Of a stretch of 64,000 nt of DNA, positions 42,676 to 51,693 are shown in pieces; positions within the stretch are counted from its first letter, which is position 1, and each line of letters begins with the position of its first letter. Source of the DNA: Listeria monocytogenes (GTDB lineage: Bacteria > Bacillota > Bacilli > Lactobacillales > Listeriaceae). The translations under genes and the position numbers were made by a program. The stretch covers positions 1,408,001 through 1,472,000 of the forward strand of contig NZ_CP054041.1 in assembly GCF_013282665.1 (NCBI RefSeq). The letters run 5' to 3'. The notes beneath the pieces were generated by a model, which worked only from the letters and a program-made list of their open reading frames with translations, was not told the origin of the DNA and did not search any database.

Positions 42676-43135
42676 AATTACATTACTACATTTGATGTGG
42701 GTGAAACGACTACAACGGGAAATATTAATAACTGAATCAGCTATGCCAACAAAAGAAGGTTATACTTTCTCTGTATGACATAATGCAAAAACAGGTGGGA
42801 ACGAATGAGATTTTGCAGTAGATAAAATACCTGCGGGTAATATAACTTTATACGCTAAGCTCGCTGAGAACGAAGAACCAAATGCTAGTAGTTCAATTAA
42901 TGTACACGAAAATAGAACTAACGATGTAACAAATAATTCGAACAGTTCAAGTGAAGATAAAGTCAACATCAAGTTACCAATTTCTGGGGACGAATTGAAT
43001 GTGCTTCCTATTTTTCTAGGAGCAGTTCTTATCGGAATGGACTTAGTTCTATTCTGCAAAAAACATCAAAAAAATAATCCAATCAATGGCTTGGCTTCTG
43101 CAAATTATGCAGTAGCTGAGTCGTTTTCTGTTTGA
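42676..43135 (+). pseudogene. Decayed 3' end of an internalin gene
   Basis: Translation in pieces gives the last extracellular repeat of an internalin: NYITTFDVGETTTTGN in one frame to a stop at 42733, then, in another frame from 42725, ITESAMPTKEGYTFSV, a stop at 42776-42778 where Trp is expected, HNAKTGGNE, a stop at 42806-42808 where Trp is again expected, and DFAVDKIPAGNITLYAKL. A Ser/Asn-rich linker and a sorting signal follow: LPISGD (LPxTG-like), a hydrophobic span, and a basic CKKHQK tail. So there are one frameshift and two Trp-to-stop changes. No leucine-rich repeats remain. As I recall, this is the usual place of the inlGHE/inlC2DE cluster. Confidence 0.85.
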
Positions 43136-43211
43136 AGATTGGGAGGATGAGTTTGCCTTTTTATGGAACGGGAAAATATAGAGTGGAATTCATAGAAAGA
43201 GGGCGTGAAAT

Positions 43212-44351
43212 ATGGATCAACAAAAAAAGATTCAAATTTTAAAGGACATGGTAAATATTGATTCGACTAATGGGCATGAAGAACAAGTTGCGGACTATTT
43301 GCAAGAGTTGTTAGCTGGATACGGAATTGAGTCTGAAAAGGTAGATTATGATGTAGACAGAGCAAGCCTAGTAAGCGAAATTGGTTCCAGTTACGAGAAG
43401 GTTTTGGCATTTTCAGGGCATATGGATGTAGTTGATGCGGGGGATGTGTCTAAGTGGAAATTCCCGCCTTTTGAAGCGACAGAACATGAAGGAAAACTAT
43501 ATGGACGTGGCGCGACAGATATGAAGTCAGGTCTAGCAGCGATGGTTATTGCAATGATTGAACTTCAGGAAGAAAAACAAAAACTAAACGGTAAGATCAG
43601 ATTATTAGCAACAGTTGGTGAAGAAGTCGGCGAACTTGGAGCAGAACAACTAAGGCAAAAAGGTTACGCAGATGATTTAGATGGTTTGATTATCGGCGAA
43701 CCAAGTGGACACAGAATCGTATATGCGCATAAAGGTTCCATTAATTATACCGTTAAATCCACCGGCAAAAATGCCCATAGTTCGATGCCTGAGTATGGTG
43801 TGAATGCAATTGATAATTTGATGTTGTTTTATAATGAAATAGAAAAATACGTTGCTTCCATCCATGCGACAAATGAAATACTTGGTGATTTTATCCATAA
43901 TGTCACGGTAATTAATGGTGGAAATCAAGTCAATAGTATTCCGGAAAAAGCGCAACTACAAGGGAATATTCGCTCGATTCCGGAAATGGATAATGAAACA
44001 GTGAAACAAGTGCTAGTGAAGATTATCAATAAGTTAAACAAACAGGAAAATGTGAATCTGGAATTAATATTTGATTATGACAAACAACCAGTATTTAGTG
44101 ATAAAAATTCTGATTTAGTCCACATTGCTAAGAGCGTAGCAAGCGACATTGTTAAAGAAGAAATCCCATTACTCGGTATTTCCGGAACAACCGATGCAGC
44201 AGAATTTACGAAAGCTAAGAAACAATTCCCAGTGATTATTTTTGGACCAGGCAACGAAACGCCTCATCAAGTAAACGAAAATGTTTCTATAGAGAATTAT
44301 TTGGAGATGGTGGATGTTTACAAACGGATTGCCATCGAGTTTTTATCGTGA
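43212..44351 (+). CDS. dapE: ArgE/DapE-family deacylase
   Basis: A 379-residue M20-family metallo-hydrolase. Zinc ligands are in FSGHMDVVDAGD (about 70-81), GRGATDMKSG (about 98-107), GEEVGELGAE (about 132-141) and GEPSGH; a C-terminal His is in ETPHQVNEN. Assigned as succinyl-diaminopimelate desuccinylase from overall pattern, though related di/tripeptidases and acetylornithine deacetylases share the motifs. AGAGGGCGTG precedes the ATG. It lies directly right of the island, and a terminator follows it. Confidence 0.82.
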   Translation: MDQQKKIQILKDMVNIDSTNGHEEQVADYLQELLAGYGIESEKVDYDVDRASLVSEIGSSYEKVLAFSGHMDVVDAGDVSKWKFPPFEATEHEGKLYGRGATDMKSGLAAMVIAMIELQEEKQKLNGKIRLLATVGEEVGELGAEQLRQKGYADDLDGLIIGEPSGHRIVYAHKGSINYTVKSTGKNAHSSMPEYGVNAIDNLMLFYNEIEKYVASIHATNEILGDFIHNVTVINGGNQVNSIPEKAQLQGNIRSIPEMDNETVKQVLVKIINKLNKQENVNLELIFDYDKQPVFSDKNSDLVHIAKSVASDIVKEEIPLLGISGTTDAAEFTKAKKQFPVIIFGPGNETPHQVNENVSIENYLEMVDVYKRIAIEFLS

Positions 44352-44388
44352 TAAAACTTTAACGTTTTTTATTCCTCGCTATAAAAAT

Positions 44389-44427
44389 AAGTCTAGTATT
44401 TATTTGTAAGCAGATGCTAGACTTTTT
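44389..44427 (+). terminator. Terminator after dapE
   Basis: AAGTCTAG pairs with CTAGACTT around a 20-nt loop, followed by six T. Confidence 0.8.
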
Positions 44428-44440
44428 TCTTGCTTTTAAT

Positions 44441-44460
44441 TTAGTTTAGCACTAAACTAA
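44441..44460 (+). promoter_or_regulatory. MarR-type operator dyad
   Basis: A perfect 9-bp inverted repeat TTAGTTTAG-CA-CTAAACTAA lies 24 nt before the MarR gene and overlaps its probable promoter (TTGCTT at 44430). MarR repressors bind such dyads in their own promoters, so autoregulation is likely. Confidence 0.7.
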
Positions 44461-44484
44461 TAATATCAAGAGGAGGGAACAAAT

Positions 44485-44901
44485 ATGGTGAAAAAAGAAG
44501 AAAGGCTAGGGGTTTTGCTTTGGTTTCGATTTAGTCGTTTTTATAATCGGAATATGAAGCTGACCAATCAGAATTTGCGAGCGGTAGGGATTTCGACAGC
44601 GCAGTTTGATTGCATTGCCCAAATTGGCTTAGACAAAGAGATTACACAGCAACAACTTGCCGAAAAATTAGTTGTAACGAAGGGAAATGTTACCCAACTC
44701 CTCGCGAAATTAGAACAATTAGGTTATATCATGCGAACAAAATCAGGACGCGAAAAACATATTACCCTCACAGAAAAAGGCCAAGCGTGTTACCGCGAAA
44801 ACGTTCCAAAACAAGAAGCTTTTCAGCAAGCTCAATTTGATAAATTAACAAGAGACGAACAAAAAGAACTACTTAAGTTATTAAAAAAATTAGGAGAGTG
44901 A
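44485..44901 (+). CDS. MarR-family regulator
   Basis: A 138-residue winged-helix repressor. The HTH is at about 50-72 (QQLAEKLVVTKGNVTQLLAKLE) and the wing at about 80-95 (TKSGREKHITLTEKG). GGAGGG precedes the ATG by 8 nt. It is followed after 6 nt by a ring-cleaving dioxygenase gene, the same pairing as MhqR with MhqO in B. subtilis, which respond to quinone-like electrophiles. A similar role is plausible (inference). The dyad at 44441-44460 is its likely operator. Confidence 0.9.
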   Translation: MVKKEERLGVLLWFRFSRFYNRNMKLTNQNLRAVGISTAQFDCIAQIGLDKEITQQQLAEKLVVTKGNVTQLLAKLEQLGYIMRTKSGREKHITLTEKGQACYRENVPKQEAFQQAQFDKLTRDEQKELLKLLKKLGE

Positions 44902-44907
44902 TTATTT

Positions 44908-45867
44908 ATGAAATTAACGGGAATTCATCACGTATCTATTTTTACAGCAAATGCACGAGCTAACTTTGACTTTTATACTAAAATAATGGGACTACGACTA
45001 GTGAAAAAATCGGTTAACCAAGATGATCCATATACGTACCACTTATATTACGGTGATGAAATTGGCTCGCCGGGGACAGCGCTAACTTTCTTTGAAGTTC
45101 CGAATATGGCTAAAAACCACCCATCACGCAATGCGATTTCTAGCCTTAGCTTACGTGTGCCAAGTGATGAAGCCTTGCACTACTGGGATAAGAGACTCGA
45201 TGAGCACCGCATTTTTCACAGTAAACCAATTGACCAATTCGGGCGCCAAATTATTCGTCTAAAAGACGCAGATGGTTTACCAGTCAATTTAATTTCTGAT
45301 GAAACAAGCACACAAGTAACTGAGGTATCTCCTTGGGAAGATGGCCCAGTTCCAACAGAATATGCGATTCGCGGACTTGGGCCAGTGCGCTTTTCCGTTT
45401 TCAAAAAAGAAAAAACAGACCGCCTTTTGACAAAAATATTAGGCTTCGAGCGGATTGGAGCCTACGAAGATGATGATAAATTAGTTACAGTATTCAAAAC
45501 TGGCGACGTTGGACTTGGCGGCGAAGTGCACGTGGAGTCGCGACCTGATTTAAAACAAGGAAATCTAGGAGCTGGCGGGATTCATCATGTGGCGTTTCGT
45601 GTACCGTCAGATGGCGACTTAATTGGCTGGACAGAAATGATTCAAGATCTTGGCTATAAAAATTCAGGTTATGTAGATCGGTTCTATTTCCACTCTCTTT
45701 ACTTCCGTGAAAGTAATGGTATTTTAATTGAACTTGCAACCGATGATCCTGGTTTCCAGACAGATTTCACGAAAGAACACGGAACCTATGTTGATTTGCC
45801 ACCACACTTAGAAGAACGTCGCGAAGATATTTTAGCTCATTTAAAACCACTTGATACGGACAAATAA
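44908..45867 (+). CDS. Ring-cleaving dioxygenase (glyoxalase/VOC family)
   Basis: A 319-residue protein with two VOC repeats. Metal ligands are the histidine in GIHHVSIF (about 5-12), the histidine in GIHHVAFR (about 224-231) and the glutamate in GILIELATD (about 271-279), as in extradiol dioxygenases and MhqO-like enzymes. It would open catechol- or hydroquinone-type rings. It is cotranscribed with the MarR gene 6 nt upstream, so probably induced by quinones or similar electrophiles. Confidence 0.87.
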   Translation: MKLTGIHHVSIFTANARANFDFYTKIMGLRLVKKSVNQDDPYTYHLYYGDEIGSPGTALTFFEVPNMAKNHPSRNAISSLSLRVPSDEALHYWDKRLDEHRIFHSKPIDQFGRQIIRLKDADGLPVNLISDETSTQVTEVSPWEDGPVPTEYAIRGLGPVRFSVFKKEKTDRLLTKILGFERIGAYEDDDKLVTVFKTGDVGLGGEVHVESRPDLKQGNLGAGGIHHVAFRVPSDGDLIGWTEMIQDLGYKNSGYVDRFYFHSLYFRESNGILIELATDDPGFQTDFTKEHGTYVDLPPHLEERREDILAHLKPLDTDK

Positions 45868-45878
45868 ATAAGAAAACC

Positions 45879-45906
45879 TTGAAAATATGCCTATTCATGA
45901 TACAAT
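45879..45906 (+). promoter_or_regulatory. Promoter of the histidine phosphatase gene
   Basis: TTGAAA (45879-45884), 16 nt, TACAAT (45901-45906). Confidence 0.55.
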
Positions 45907-45938
45907 TTTATAAGAGTGTGTAATTAGGAGGTAGAATT

Positions 45939-46574
45939 TTGGCAGAAGGTTTACGTACAATTTATTTTGTAAGGCATGGTAAGACAGAGTGGAATATGAC
46001 TGGACAAATGCAAGGGTGGGGCGATTCGCCACTAGTTGCAGAAGGTATTGACGGAGCAAAAGCAGTTGGCGAAGTGTTAAAAGACACGCAGATTGATGCT
46101 GTTTATACGAGTACTAGTAAACGCACGCAAGATACCGCGGCTTATATTCTTGGCGACCGTAAAATCGACATTCAACCTCTTGAAGAACTAAAAGAAATGG
46201 GATTTGGAACGTGGGAAGGCGTTAGGGTAACGGAAATTGACGAAAAACACCCAGAAGAACGCGCGAAAATTCTTCATAGCCCTGAAACCTACAAAGCCGA
46301 AGTAAATGGTGGCGAGACTTACTATGAAGTTGCAGAACGATTACTCACAGGCATCGAAAAAATCATTGCAGAAAATCCAAGTGGCAACATCCTCGTTGTT
46401 TCTCACGGCATGTCACTTACGTTATTATTATACTTGCTACAAGGCGGAACCATTGAAGATCACCGCAAAGAAGCACCAAGAATTTTGAACACAAGTATTA
46501 GCATCGTAGAATATCAAAATGGCGAATTTTCTCTTAAAAAAATCAATGAAATCAGTCATTTGGACTTAAAATAA
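45939..46574 (+). CDS. Histidine phosphatase (phosphoglycerate mutase-like)
   Basis: A 211-residue member of the histidine phosphatase superfamily. The catalytic RHGKTEWN motif is at about 12-19, a second Arg in TSTSKRTQDTA (about 58-68), and the second histidine in VVSHGMSLT (about 149-157). Start codon TTG with TTAGGAGG upstream. Sequence alone does not tell a broad phosphatase from a cofactor-dependent mutase, but the length and lack of mutase insertions favour phosphatase. Confidence 0.87.
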   Translation: MAEGLRTIYFVRHGKTEWNMTGQMQGWGDSPLVAEGIDGAKAVGEVLKDTQIDAVYTSTSKRTQDTAAYILGDRKIDIQPLEELKEMGFGTWEGVRVTEIDEKHPEERAKILHSPETYKAEVNGGETYYEVAERLLTGIEKIIAENPSGNILVVSHGMSLTLLLYLLQGGTIEDHRKEAPRILNTSISIVEYQNGEFSLKKINEISHLDLK

Positions 46575-46657
46575 ATAGAATCTGGGGCATATCTCATTTG
46601 GGGTGTGTCCTGGATTTATACATAAGAGAAAGCTAGAAAAAGGGAGAAAACATACAT

Positions 46658-48544
46658 ATGAAAAGAATTGTCAAAATTTTTCTACATTATTTATTAGGAA
46701 TTTTAGGAATTATTTTAATCAGTTGTGTTCCCGCTATATTTAGTAAAGTAACATCCTGGTCATCAAGCACGTATTTGGAGGCTCTTAAGTCAATTTTTAC
46801 AACGATTTTGCACCCAACGAAATGGGAAATTAGTTATCAAGGAAGCGCAGAAGTTTTTCATATATCCTTGGTGGATTTTATCGCCGGACCTTATTTCTAC
46901 TCCATGAAAATTATCGTAGCGAGCTTGCTAATTTCCGCTGTTATTGCCTATCTATTAGTAATCACAACCTTTCGTGGGCCAAAATGGTTGCGCCGAGGAT
47001 TAAGCGGATTTCTATCAATACTTCAAGCATTTCCAGATTTTTCCTTTATTTTCCTTATTCAAATGGCTGTCGTATACATATATCAACAAACCGGCGTGTT
47101 CACCTTGAATTTTTATAGTTTAAATGGGGAGCAAATATATGCAGCACCAATTGTTTGCCTGTCTATCGTACCAACAGTGCTCTTTTACAAAATGATGATG
47201 CTTCTTATGGAAAATGAATGGCAGGCTGATTATATCCAATTGGCTCGCGGGAAAGGTTTAACCGAGAGAGCGATACTACTGCGCCATGCTACACCCAATA
47301 TGATGCAGAGCCTATTTTATCAATCAAAAACCATCGTTTGGTTTATTTTAAGCGCCTACCTCGTTGTAGAATTTTTATTCGGTATCGAAGGCGTGCTCTA
47401 CTACTTGCTAGTGGGATTTAGCCCATTAAATATTTTCCTAGTATTAGCACTCGTGTTCACCCCATTTTACTTCTTTTACGCACTAATAGACCTGTGGATT
47501 AGCCGCGGGAAAAATACGGAGAGCACAAATGTGACCCGAATTCCGCTGCACTGGAATAGTTTCCAGAAAACCTTTGTGAAAAAAGTAAACCTTAAAAGCA
47601 AATGGCGCCACTTGGTAGTAACGACCGGGCAGCTCCTAAAGCGACCATCCTTCAGCATTCCGCTGGCAACACTTAGCATCTTACTAATCGCAAGCCTTAT
47701 TTACGGGGTGATGGGAGACAAAATCAACTCGCTTAAATTTATCAGTGATGCGACTGGACGAGTAACCGATATGGCGCCCTTTAAACCAAATGCGCAAGTA
47801 TGGCTAGGCACCGACCAAGCTGGCAACTCCATTCTTGACCAATTACTCGTCGGCATCAAATATACGCTGCTTATAGCTTTCATCATCGCAACGCTACGTG
47901 TCGTGATTGGCTACGTTTTGGCAGTGCCACTCGCATTTTTCAGCAAATCGCGAACACGCAATTTCGTCCAAAGCATAGCGGACGGGATGCATTATCTACC
48001 ACTGTCTTTACTTGTGTTTATTATCATGGTTAACGAATTTATCAACTATTCTGGCGTTTTTGAAACAAGCTTACTTACACGTATTATCTTCCAAATTTTA
48101 ATCATGGTGGTAATCGTGTTGCCAATTACAACCAACCGAATCAGCAGTGAAATTTCCCAAGTGTTGAAAAAAGAATTTGTCCTGAGTGCGCTCGTTTTTG
48201 GTGGAAATGCTCGTTGGATTTTAACCAAGCATATCAATCCACAAATCTGGTCTAAATTAATTTTGATTTGGATTGAGCAGCTCATTCAAACGTTGCAAAT
48301 GTTTGTTCATTTAGCTATCTTTGGCATTTTCATTGGTGGGGCAATCATGGGAGCCGATGACGGCATGCTGAATCCAGTTATCCCTGAACTATCTGGTTTA
48401 ATCGCAAATGCTAAATTCGTTTTCACCAATCATCAATTCTGGATAATTTTGCCTCCATTAGTGGTATTTATGATTTTAATTCTTTGTTTCCAAATGATGG
48501 CCAATTCGCTGTTGAAACGAGAAGAAGACAGCAAAAAAGCCTAG
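46658..48544 (+). CDS. Fused OppB/OppC-type ABC permease
   Basis: A 628-residue membrane protein in which two binding-protein-dependent permease domains are joined. The first half has six spans and the EAA-loop-like segment DYIQLARGKGLTERAILLRH (about 189-208). The second half starts at about 330, with six spans and a loop at about 510-540 (EFVLSALVFGGNARWILTKH). Normally these are two proteins, OppB- and OppC-like. No ATPase or binding-protein gene is next to it, so it must use partners encoded elsewhere or has another role. AAAGGGAG precedes the ATG. It ends in a bidirectional terminator. Confidence 0.8.
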   Translation: MKRIVKIFLHYLLGILGIILISCVPAIFSKVTSWSSSTYLEALKSIFTTILHPTKWEISYQGSAEVFHISLVDFIAGPYFYSMKIIVASLLISAVIAYLLVITTFRGPKWLRRGLSGFLSILQAFPDFSFIFLIQMAVVYIYQQTGVFTLNFYSLNGEQIYAAPIVCLSIVPTVLFYKMMMLLMENEWQADYIQLARGKGLTERAILLRHATPNMMQSLFYQSKTIVWFILSAYLVVEFLFGIEGVLYYLLVGFSPLNIFLVLALVFTPFYFFYALIDLWISRGKNTESTNVTRIPLHWNSFQKTFVKKVNLKSKWRHLVVTTGQLLKRPSFSIPLATLSILLIASLIYGVMGDKINSLKFISDATGRVTDMAPFKPNAQVWLGTDQAGNSILDQLLVGIKYTLLIAFIIATLRVVIGYVLAVPLAFFSKSRTRNFVQSIADGMHYLPLSLLVFIIMVNEFINYSGVFETSLLTRIIFQILIMVVIVLPITTNRISSEISQVLKKEFVLSALVFGGNARWILTKHINPQIWSKLILIWIEQLIQTLQMFVHLAIFGIFIGGAIMGADDGMLNPVIPELSGLIANAKFVFTNHQFWIILPPLVVFMILILCFQMMANSLLKREEDSKKA

Positions 48545-48568
48545 TTCATTTAAAGAACTAGGCTTTTT
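48533..48568. terminator. Bidirectional terminator
   Basis: AAAAAAGCCTAGTTC pairs with GAACTAGGCTTTTT. The stop codons of both converging genes (permease TAG, SMI1-like TAG) lie inside the stem. It serves both strands. Confidence 0.92.
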
Positions 48569-49190
48569 CAAATTCTTCTATAGATTTATCTAACCATAAC
48601 TCATACCAGTCAAGAAAGTTTAAACGTTCTTCATTTCCAAAGTAAAAATCAGGATAGACGCCATTATCATTATTTCTGTCATCCACCCAAATTTCTCCAT
48701 AAGAAGGACCATTTACAACAAGGTTAATCGAAACGCCACAACCAAAATTAGCAATACGCAGAAGTCCAAATACTTCTTTATCTTGGAAGCACAGTTCTTG
48801 CCAAGCATCATAATCTTCATCGGACATTCCTTCTTTATAACCAGGTGCATTCCAGTCATCTGTATGCGGGAAAGGCTCGCTTAACGTTTGCACCCCGTAC
48901 TTTTTATCCTTGTAATCAAGCGAGGCGCAAAGCCCGTCCACTAGTGTTTCTAAGCCATAGTAAGGACCCATTCCGCCGTTACCAATTTGCTCTAGAAAAG
49001 CACGATAATCTTGAGGTAAAGTAATTTGATGGTCATTCTCAAATTCGGTAAGCGTTTGATTAGACAAAGGTTGATTGAGTTTATAGGCGTGGCTTTCTGA
49101 ACCAAATAAATTCAAATCGGGATCTTTTTCTTTTAAAGCAGTGATTTTTGTGTGGATTCTAGCAAGTTGATTTCGCTGATCAACCATCAT
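48558..49190 (-). CDS. SMI1/KNR4 (SUKH) family protein
   Basis: A 210-residue soluble acidic protein with the SUKH pattern: ITLPQDYRAFLEQIGNGGMG (about 55-74), then LLRIANFGCGVSINLVVNG (about 142-160) and FLDWYELWLDKSI at the end. SUKH proteins include many immunity proteins of polymorphic toxins; no toxin gene is nearby. The start ATG directly follows the stop of the upstream GH1 gene (TAAATG), so it is probably translated from the GH1 message. Confidence 0.8.
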   Translation of the reverse strand: MMVDQRNQLARIHTKITALKEKDPDLNLFGSESHAYKLNQPLSNQTLTEFENDHQITLPQDYRAFLEQIGNGGMGPYYGLETLVDGLCASLDYKDKKYGVQTLSEPFPHTDDWNAPGYKEGMSDEDYDAWQELCFQDKEVFGLLRIANFGCGVSINLVVNGPSYGEIWVDDRNNDNGVYPDFYFGNEERLNFLDWYELWLDKSIEEFEKA

Positions 49191-50627
49191 TTATAGGTCT
49201 GCTCCGTTTGTTTCAATCACTTGTTTATACCAGTAATAACTTTTCTTCGGAATACGAGTCATTGGCGCATCATCTTCCACATCGCGGTCAACATAAACAA
49301 AACCGTAACGTTTTTGATAGCCGTTTAACCAGCTTAGAAGGTCTGTGAAGCTCCAAGTACAATAGCCTAACATATCAACACCATCGCTGATTGCATCGCG
49401 AATAGCGGTTGCGTGCGCGCTTAGGTAGTCAATGCGGTAGTCATCGTTTACTTCGCCATCCACTAATTTATCAAATTCACCTAAACCATTTTCTGTAATT
49501 AAAATTGGTAAAGCGTAGCGGCTGTTAATACGACGAAGCGCAATTTGTAAGCCTTTTGGATCAATTGTCCAGTCCCAGTTGGTTGTTTTCACGAAAGGAT
49601 TAACGACTTTTTTGTATACGCCAGGGACACCAGTTTCTTTCGTGCTACCTTTTTTACCAGTGAAGTTCATTTCGTTGTTTTGACCAACGCCATCAAGCGG
49701 GTTGTAAGCTACAGTTGCAGATTGGTAATAGTTTACGCCCATGAAATCTGGTTTTGCAGAAGCAAGAAGTTCCATATCGCCGTCTTCAATAACTGGCGCA
49801 ATCTCGTTTTCTTCTAAATATTTCCAAACTGCTTTCGGATAACGCCCAAAAGCATACATATCCATCCAGAAATAACTGTTTAATTCTTCTGCATCATCGG
49901 CAGCTTGAACGTTTTTAGGATCTGTGTCGATTGGATAATGTGGTGTGTAAGCAAAACTTGGTCCAATTTTTCCATCAGGAACGATTTCGTGGAAAGCTTT
50001 GATAACGCTCGCATTAGCTAAGTTCGCAATATGGTTTACTGCGTACATTCTTTTTGGATCGCTAACTTTTGGCGGGTGAAGCGCTTGACCATAACCCATA
50101 CCAACAAAGATATTTTGCTCATTCAAGGAAATCCAATATTTAACGCGGTCGCCGTAACGTTTGAATAGCGTTGTGGAATAATTCGTGAAATCTTCAATAA
50201 CTTGGCGAGATTCCCAGCCACCGTATTCATCAAATAATGCTTGTGGGATATCCCAGTGATACAATGTTACAAGCGGTTCAATGTCATATTTAAGCAACTC
50301 ATCAATTAAGTTATCATAAAATTTCAATCCAGCTTCATTCACTTCGCCTTTACCATTTGGGAAGATACGAGTCCAAGCGATAGAGAAACGGTAAGCTTTT
50401 AGGCCAGCGTCTGCCATTAGTTTTACGTCTTCTTTATAACGGTGATAATGGTCAACAGCTACATCGCCATTTGTACCTTTGAAAGTAGTTCCAGGAATGC
50501 GGACATATTCGTCCCAAACTGATTTACCTTTGCCGTCTGCGTCCCATGCGCCTTCGATTTGATAAGCTGCAGATGCAGAACCCCATAAGAAATCTTTCGG
50601 GAATGGTGAACGTTTTTGATGTTCCAT
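49191..50627 (-). CDS. GH1 6-phospho-beta-glucosidase
   Basis: A 478-residue family 1 glycoside hydrolase with the N-terminal signature FPKDFLWGSASAAYQIEGAW (about 8-27), acid/base glutamate in SLNEQN (about 170-175) and nucleophile in ITENGLGEFD (about 376-385). ATG 50627 is chosen because GGAGGTT lies 7 nt upstream; the in-frame ATG at 50642 overlaps that site. The downstream SMI1-like gene is coupled to it. No PTS gene is adjacent. Specificity for phospho-beta-glucosides is inferred from overall similarity. Confidence 0.92.
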   Translation of the reverse strand: MEHQKRSPFPKDFLWGSASAAYQIEGAWDADGKGKSVWDEYVRIPGTTFKGTNGDVAVDHYHRYKEDVKLMADAGLKAYRFSIAWTRIFPNGKGEVNEAGLKFYDNLIDELLKYDIEPLVTLYHWDIPQALFDEYGGWESRQVIEDFTNYSTTLFKRYGDRVKYWISLNEQNIFVGMGYGQALHPPKVSDPKRMYAVNHIANLANASVIKAFHEIVPDGKIGPSFAYTPHYPIDTDPKNVQAADDAEELNSYFWMDMYAFGRYPKAVWKYLEENEIAPVIEDGDMELLASAKPDFMGVNYYQSATVAYNPLDGVGQNNEMNFTGKKGSTKETGVPGVYKKVVNPFVKTTNWDWTIDPKGLQIALRRINSRYALPILITENGLGEFDKLVDGEVNDDYRIDYLSAHATAIRDAISDGVDMLGYCTWSFTDLLSWLNGYQKRYGFVYVDRDVEDDAPMTRIPKKSYYWYKQVIETNGADL

Positions 50628-50710
50628 TAATATAACCTCCATTAAAGCGATTTTTATTAAAAAACTCTACTAATATATTTTAAAGTATATTCTTTTAAAA
50701 AGATAGTTAA

Positions 50711-50744
50711 AAAACGCAGATTCGACTAGGAATCTGCGTTTTGT
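50711..50744 (-). terminator. Terminator after the Cof-type HAD gene
   Basis: On the minus strand AACGCAGATTC pairs with GAATCTGCGTT around CTAGTC, followed by a T-run. It ends transcription from the gene at 50746-51558. Confidence 0.9.
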
Positions 50745-50745
50745 T

Positions 50746-51558
50746 TTATTTATCCAGCACAAATTTTTGAATTGCTTTTGCGACACCGCTATCATTGTTC
50801 GATGCAGTCGTATAGTCAGCTAATTGCTTAATTCTTTCCGGAGCATTGCCCATCGCGATACCAAGTCCAGCGAATTCAAGCATTGTAACGTCATTTTCTT
50901 GGTCGCCAATGCAGATGACTTCGCTTTGCTTAATGCCAAGTTTTTCGGAAAGTTCTTTGACCGCGTTACCTTTACTAGCGTCACGATTTAGAATTTCCAA
51001 GTAGAAAGGGGTGCTACGAACTAAATGATATTTTTCGCGGAAGGATTCCGGCATTTTCGCAATACCAGCTTCCAGTTCAGGTGCTTCTTCAATAAACATT
51101 GCTTTCGACATAATAAAATCTTCTGGCACGTTTTCGATTTCTTTATAAATCAGTTGACTGCCAGTAAGATAGGCTTCGACAATCGTGTATTTGCCAATTT
51201 CACGGTTCGGCGTATAAAGCGCTTTGTCATCAAAGAAATGCATGTGCAAATTGCTATCTAAACTCACTTGATAAATTTCTTTTAAATCGTCAATGCCAAG
51301 CGTTAAGTGAGAAATAACTTCTTTTGTAAACGTATCTTGAACAAATGCACCGTTAAAACTAATAACGTAATCGCCTTCCTCACGTAGTTCAAGTTCAGTT
51401 AAATAATTTTCTACACCAACAAGTGGACGTCCAGTGCAAAGAACTACTTTTACGCCTTTTAGTTTTGCTTGGCGAATGGCTTCTTTTACTTCGTCCGTAA
51501 CCTTATGATCATCTGTCAGTAGTGTTCCATCAATATCAATCGCGATTAATTTATACAA
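50746..51558 (-). CDS. Cof-type HAD phosphatase
   Basis: A 270-residue sugar-phosphatase-like HAD protein of the Cof/YidA group. Motif I is IDIDGTLLTD (about 6-15), motif II LCTGRPL (about 40-46), a large C2 cap (about 85-190), lysine in RDASKGNAV (about 195-203), and motif IV IGDQENDVTML (about 218-228). Such enzymes act on sugar phosphates or flavin phosphates; substrate unknown. AGGAGC lies before the ATG. A related gene is at 54006-54827. Confidence 0.9.
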   Translation of the reverse strand: MYKLIAIDIDGTLLTDDHKVTDEVKEAIRQAKLKGVKVVLCTGRPLVGVENYLTELELREEGDYVISFNGAFVQDTFTKEVISHLTLGIDDLKEIYQVSLDSNLHMHFFDDKALYTPNREIGKYTIVEAYLTGSQLIYKEIENVPEDFIMSKAMFIEEAPELEAGIAKMPESFREKYHLVRSTPFYLEILNRDASKGNAVKELSEKLGIKQSEVICIGDQENDVTMLEFAGLGIAMGNAPERIKQLADYTTASNNDSGVAKAIQKFVLDK

Positions 51559-51693
51559 TATACTAGCTCCTTTTCCATCATAAACTCATTCTAGTATAGC
51601 ATAAATTCGGATGGATTTCTGGCTATCTATTGAAACGACAGGGAATTTATGGCATGATTGACTTGGAAACTTGATAAAGAAAAGAGTGAAATA

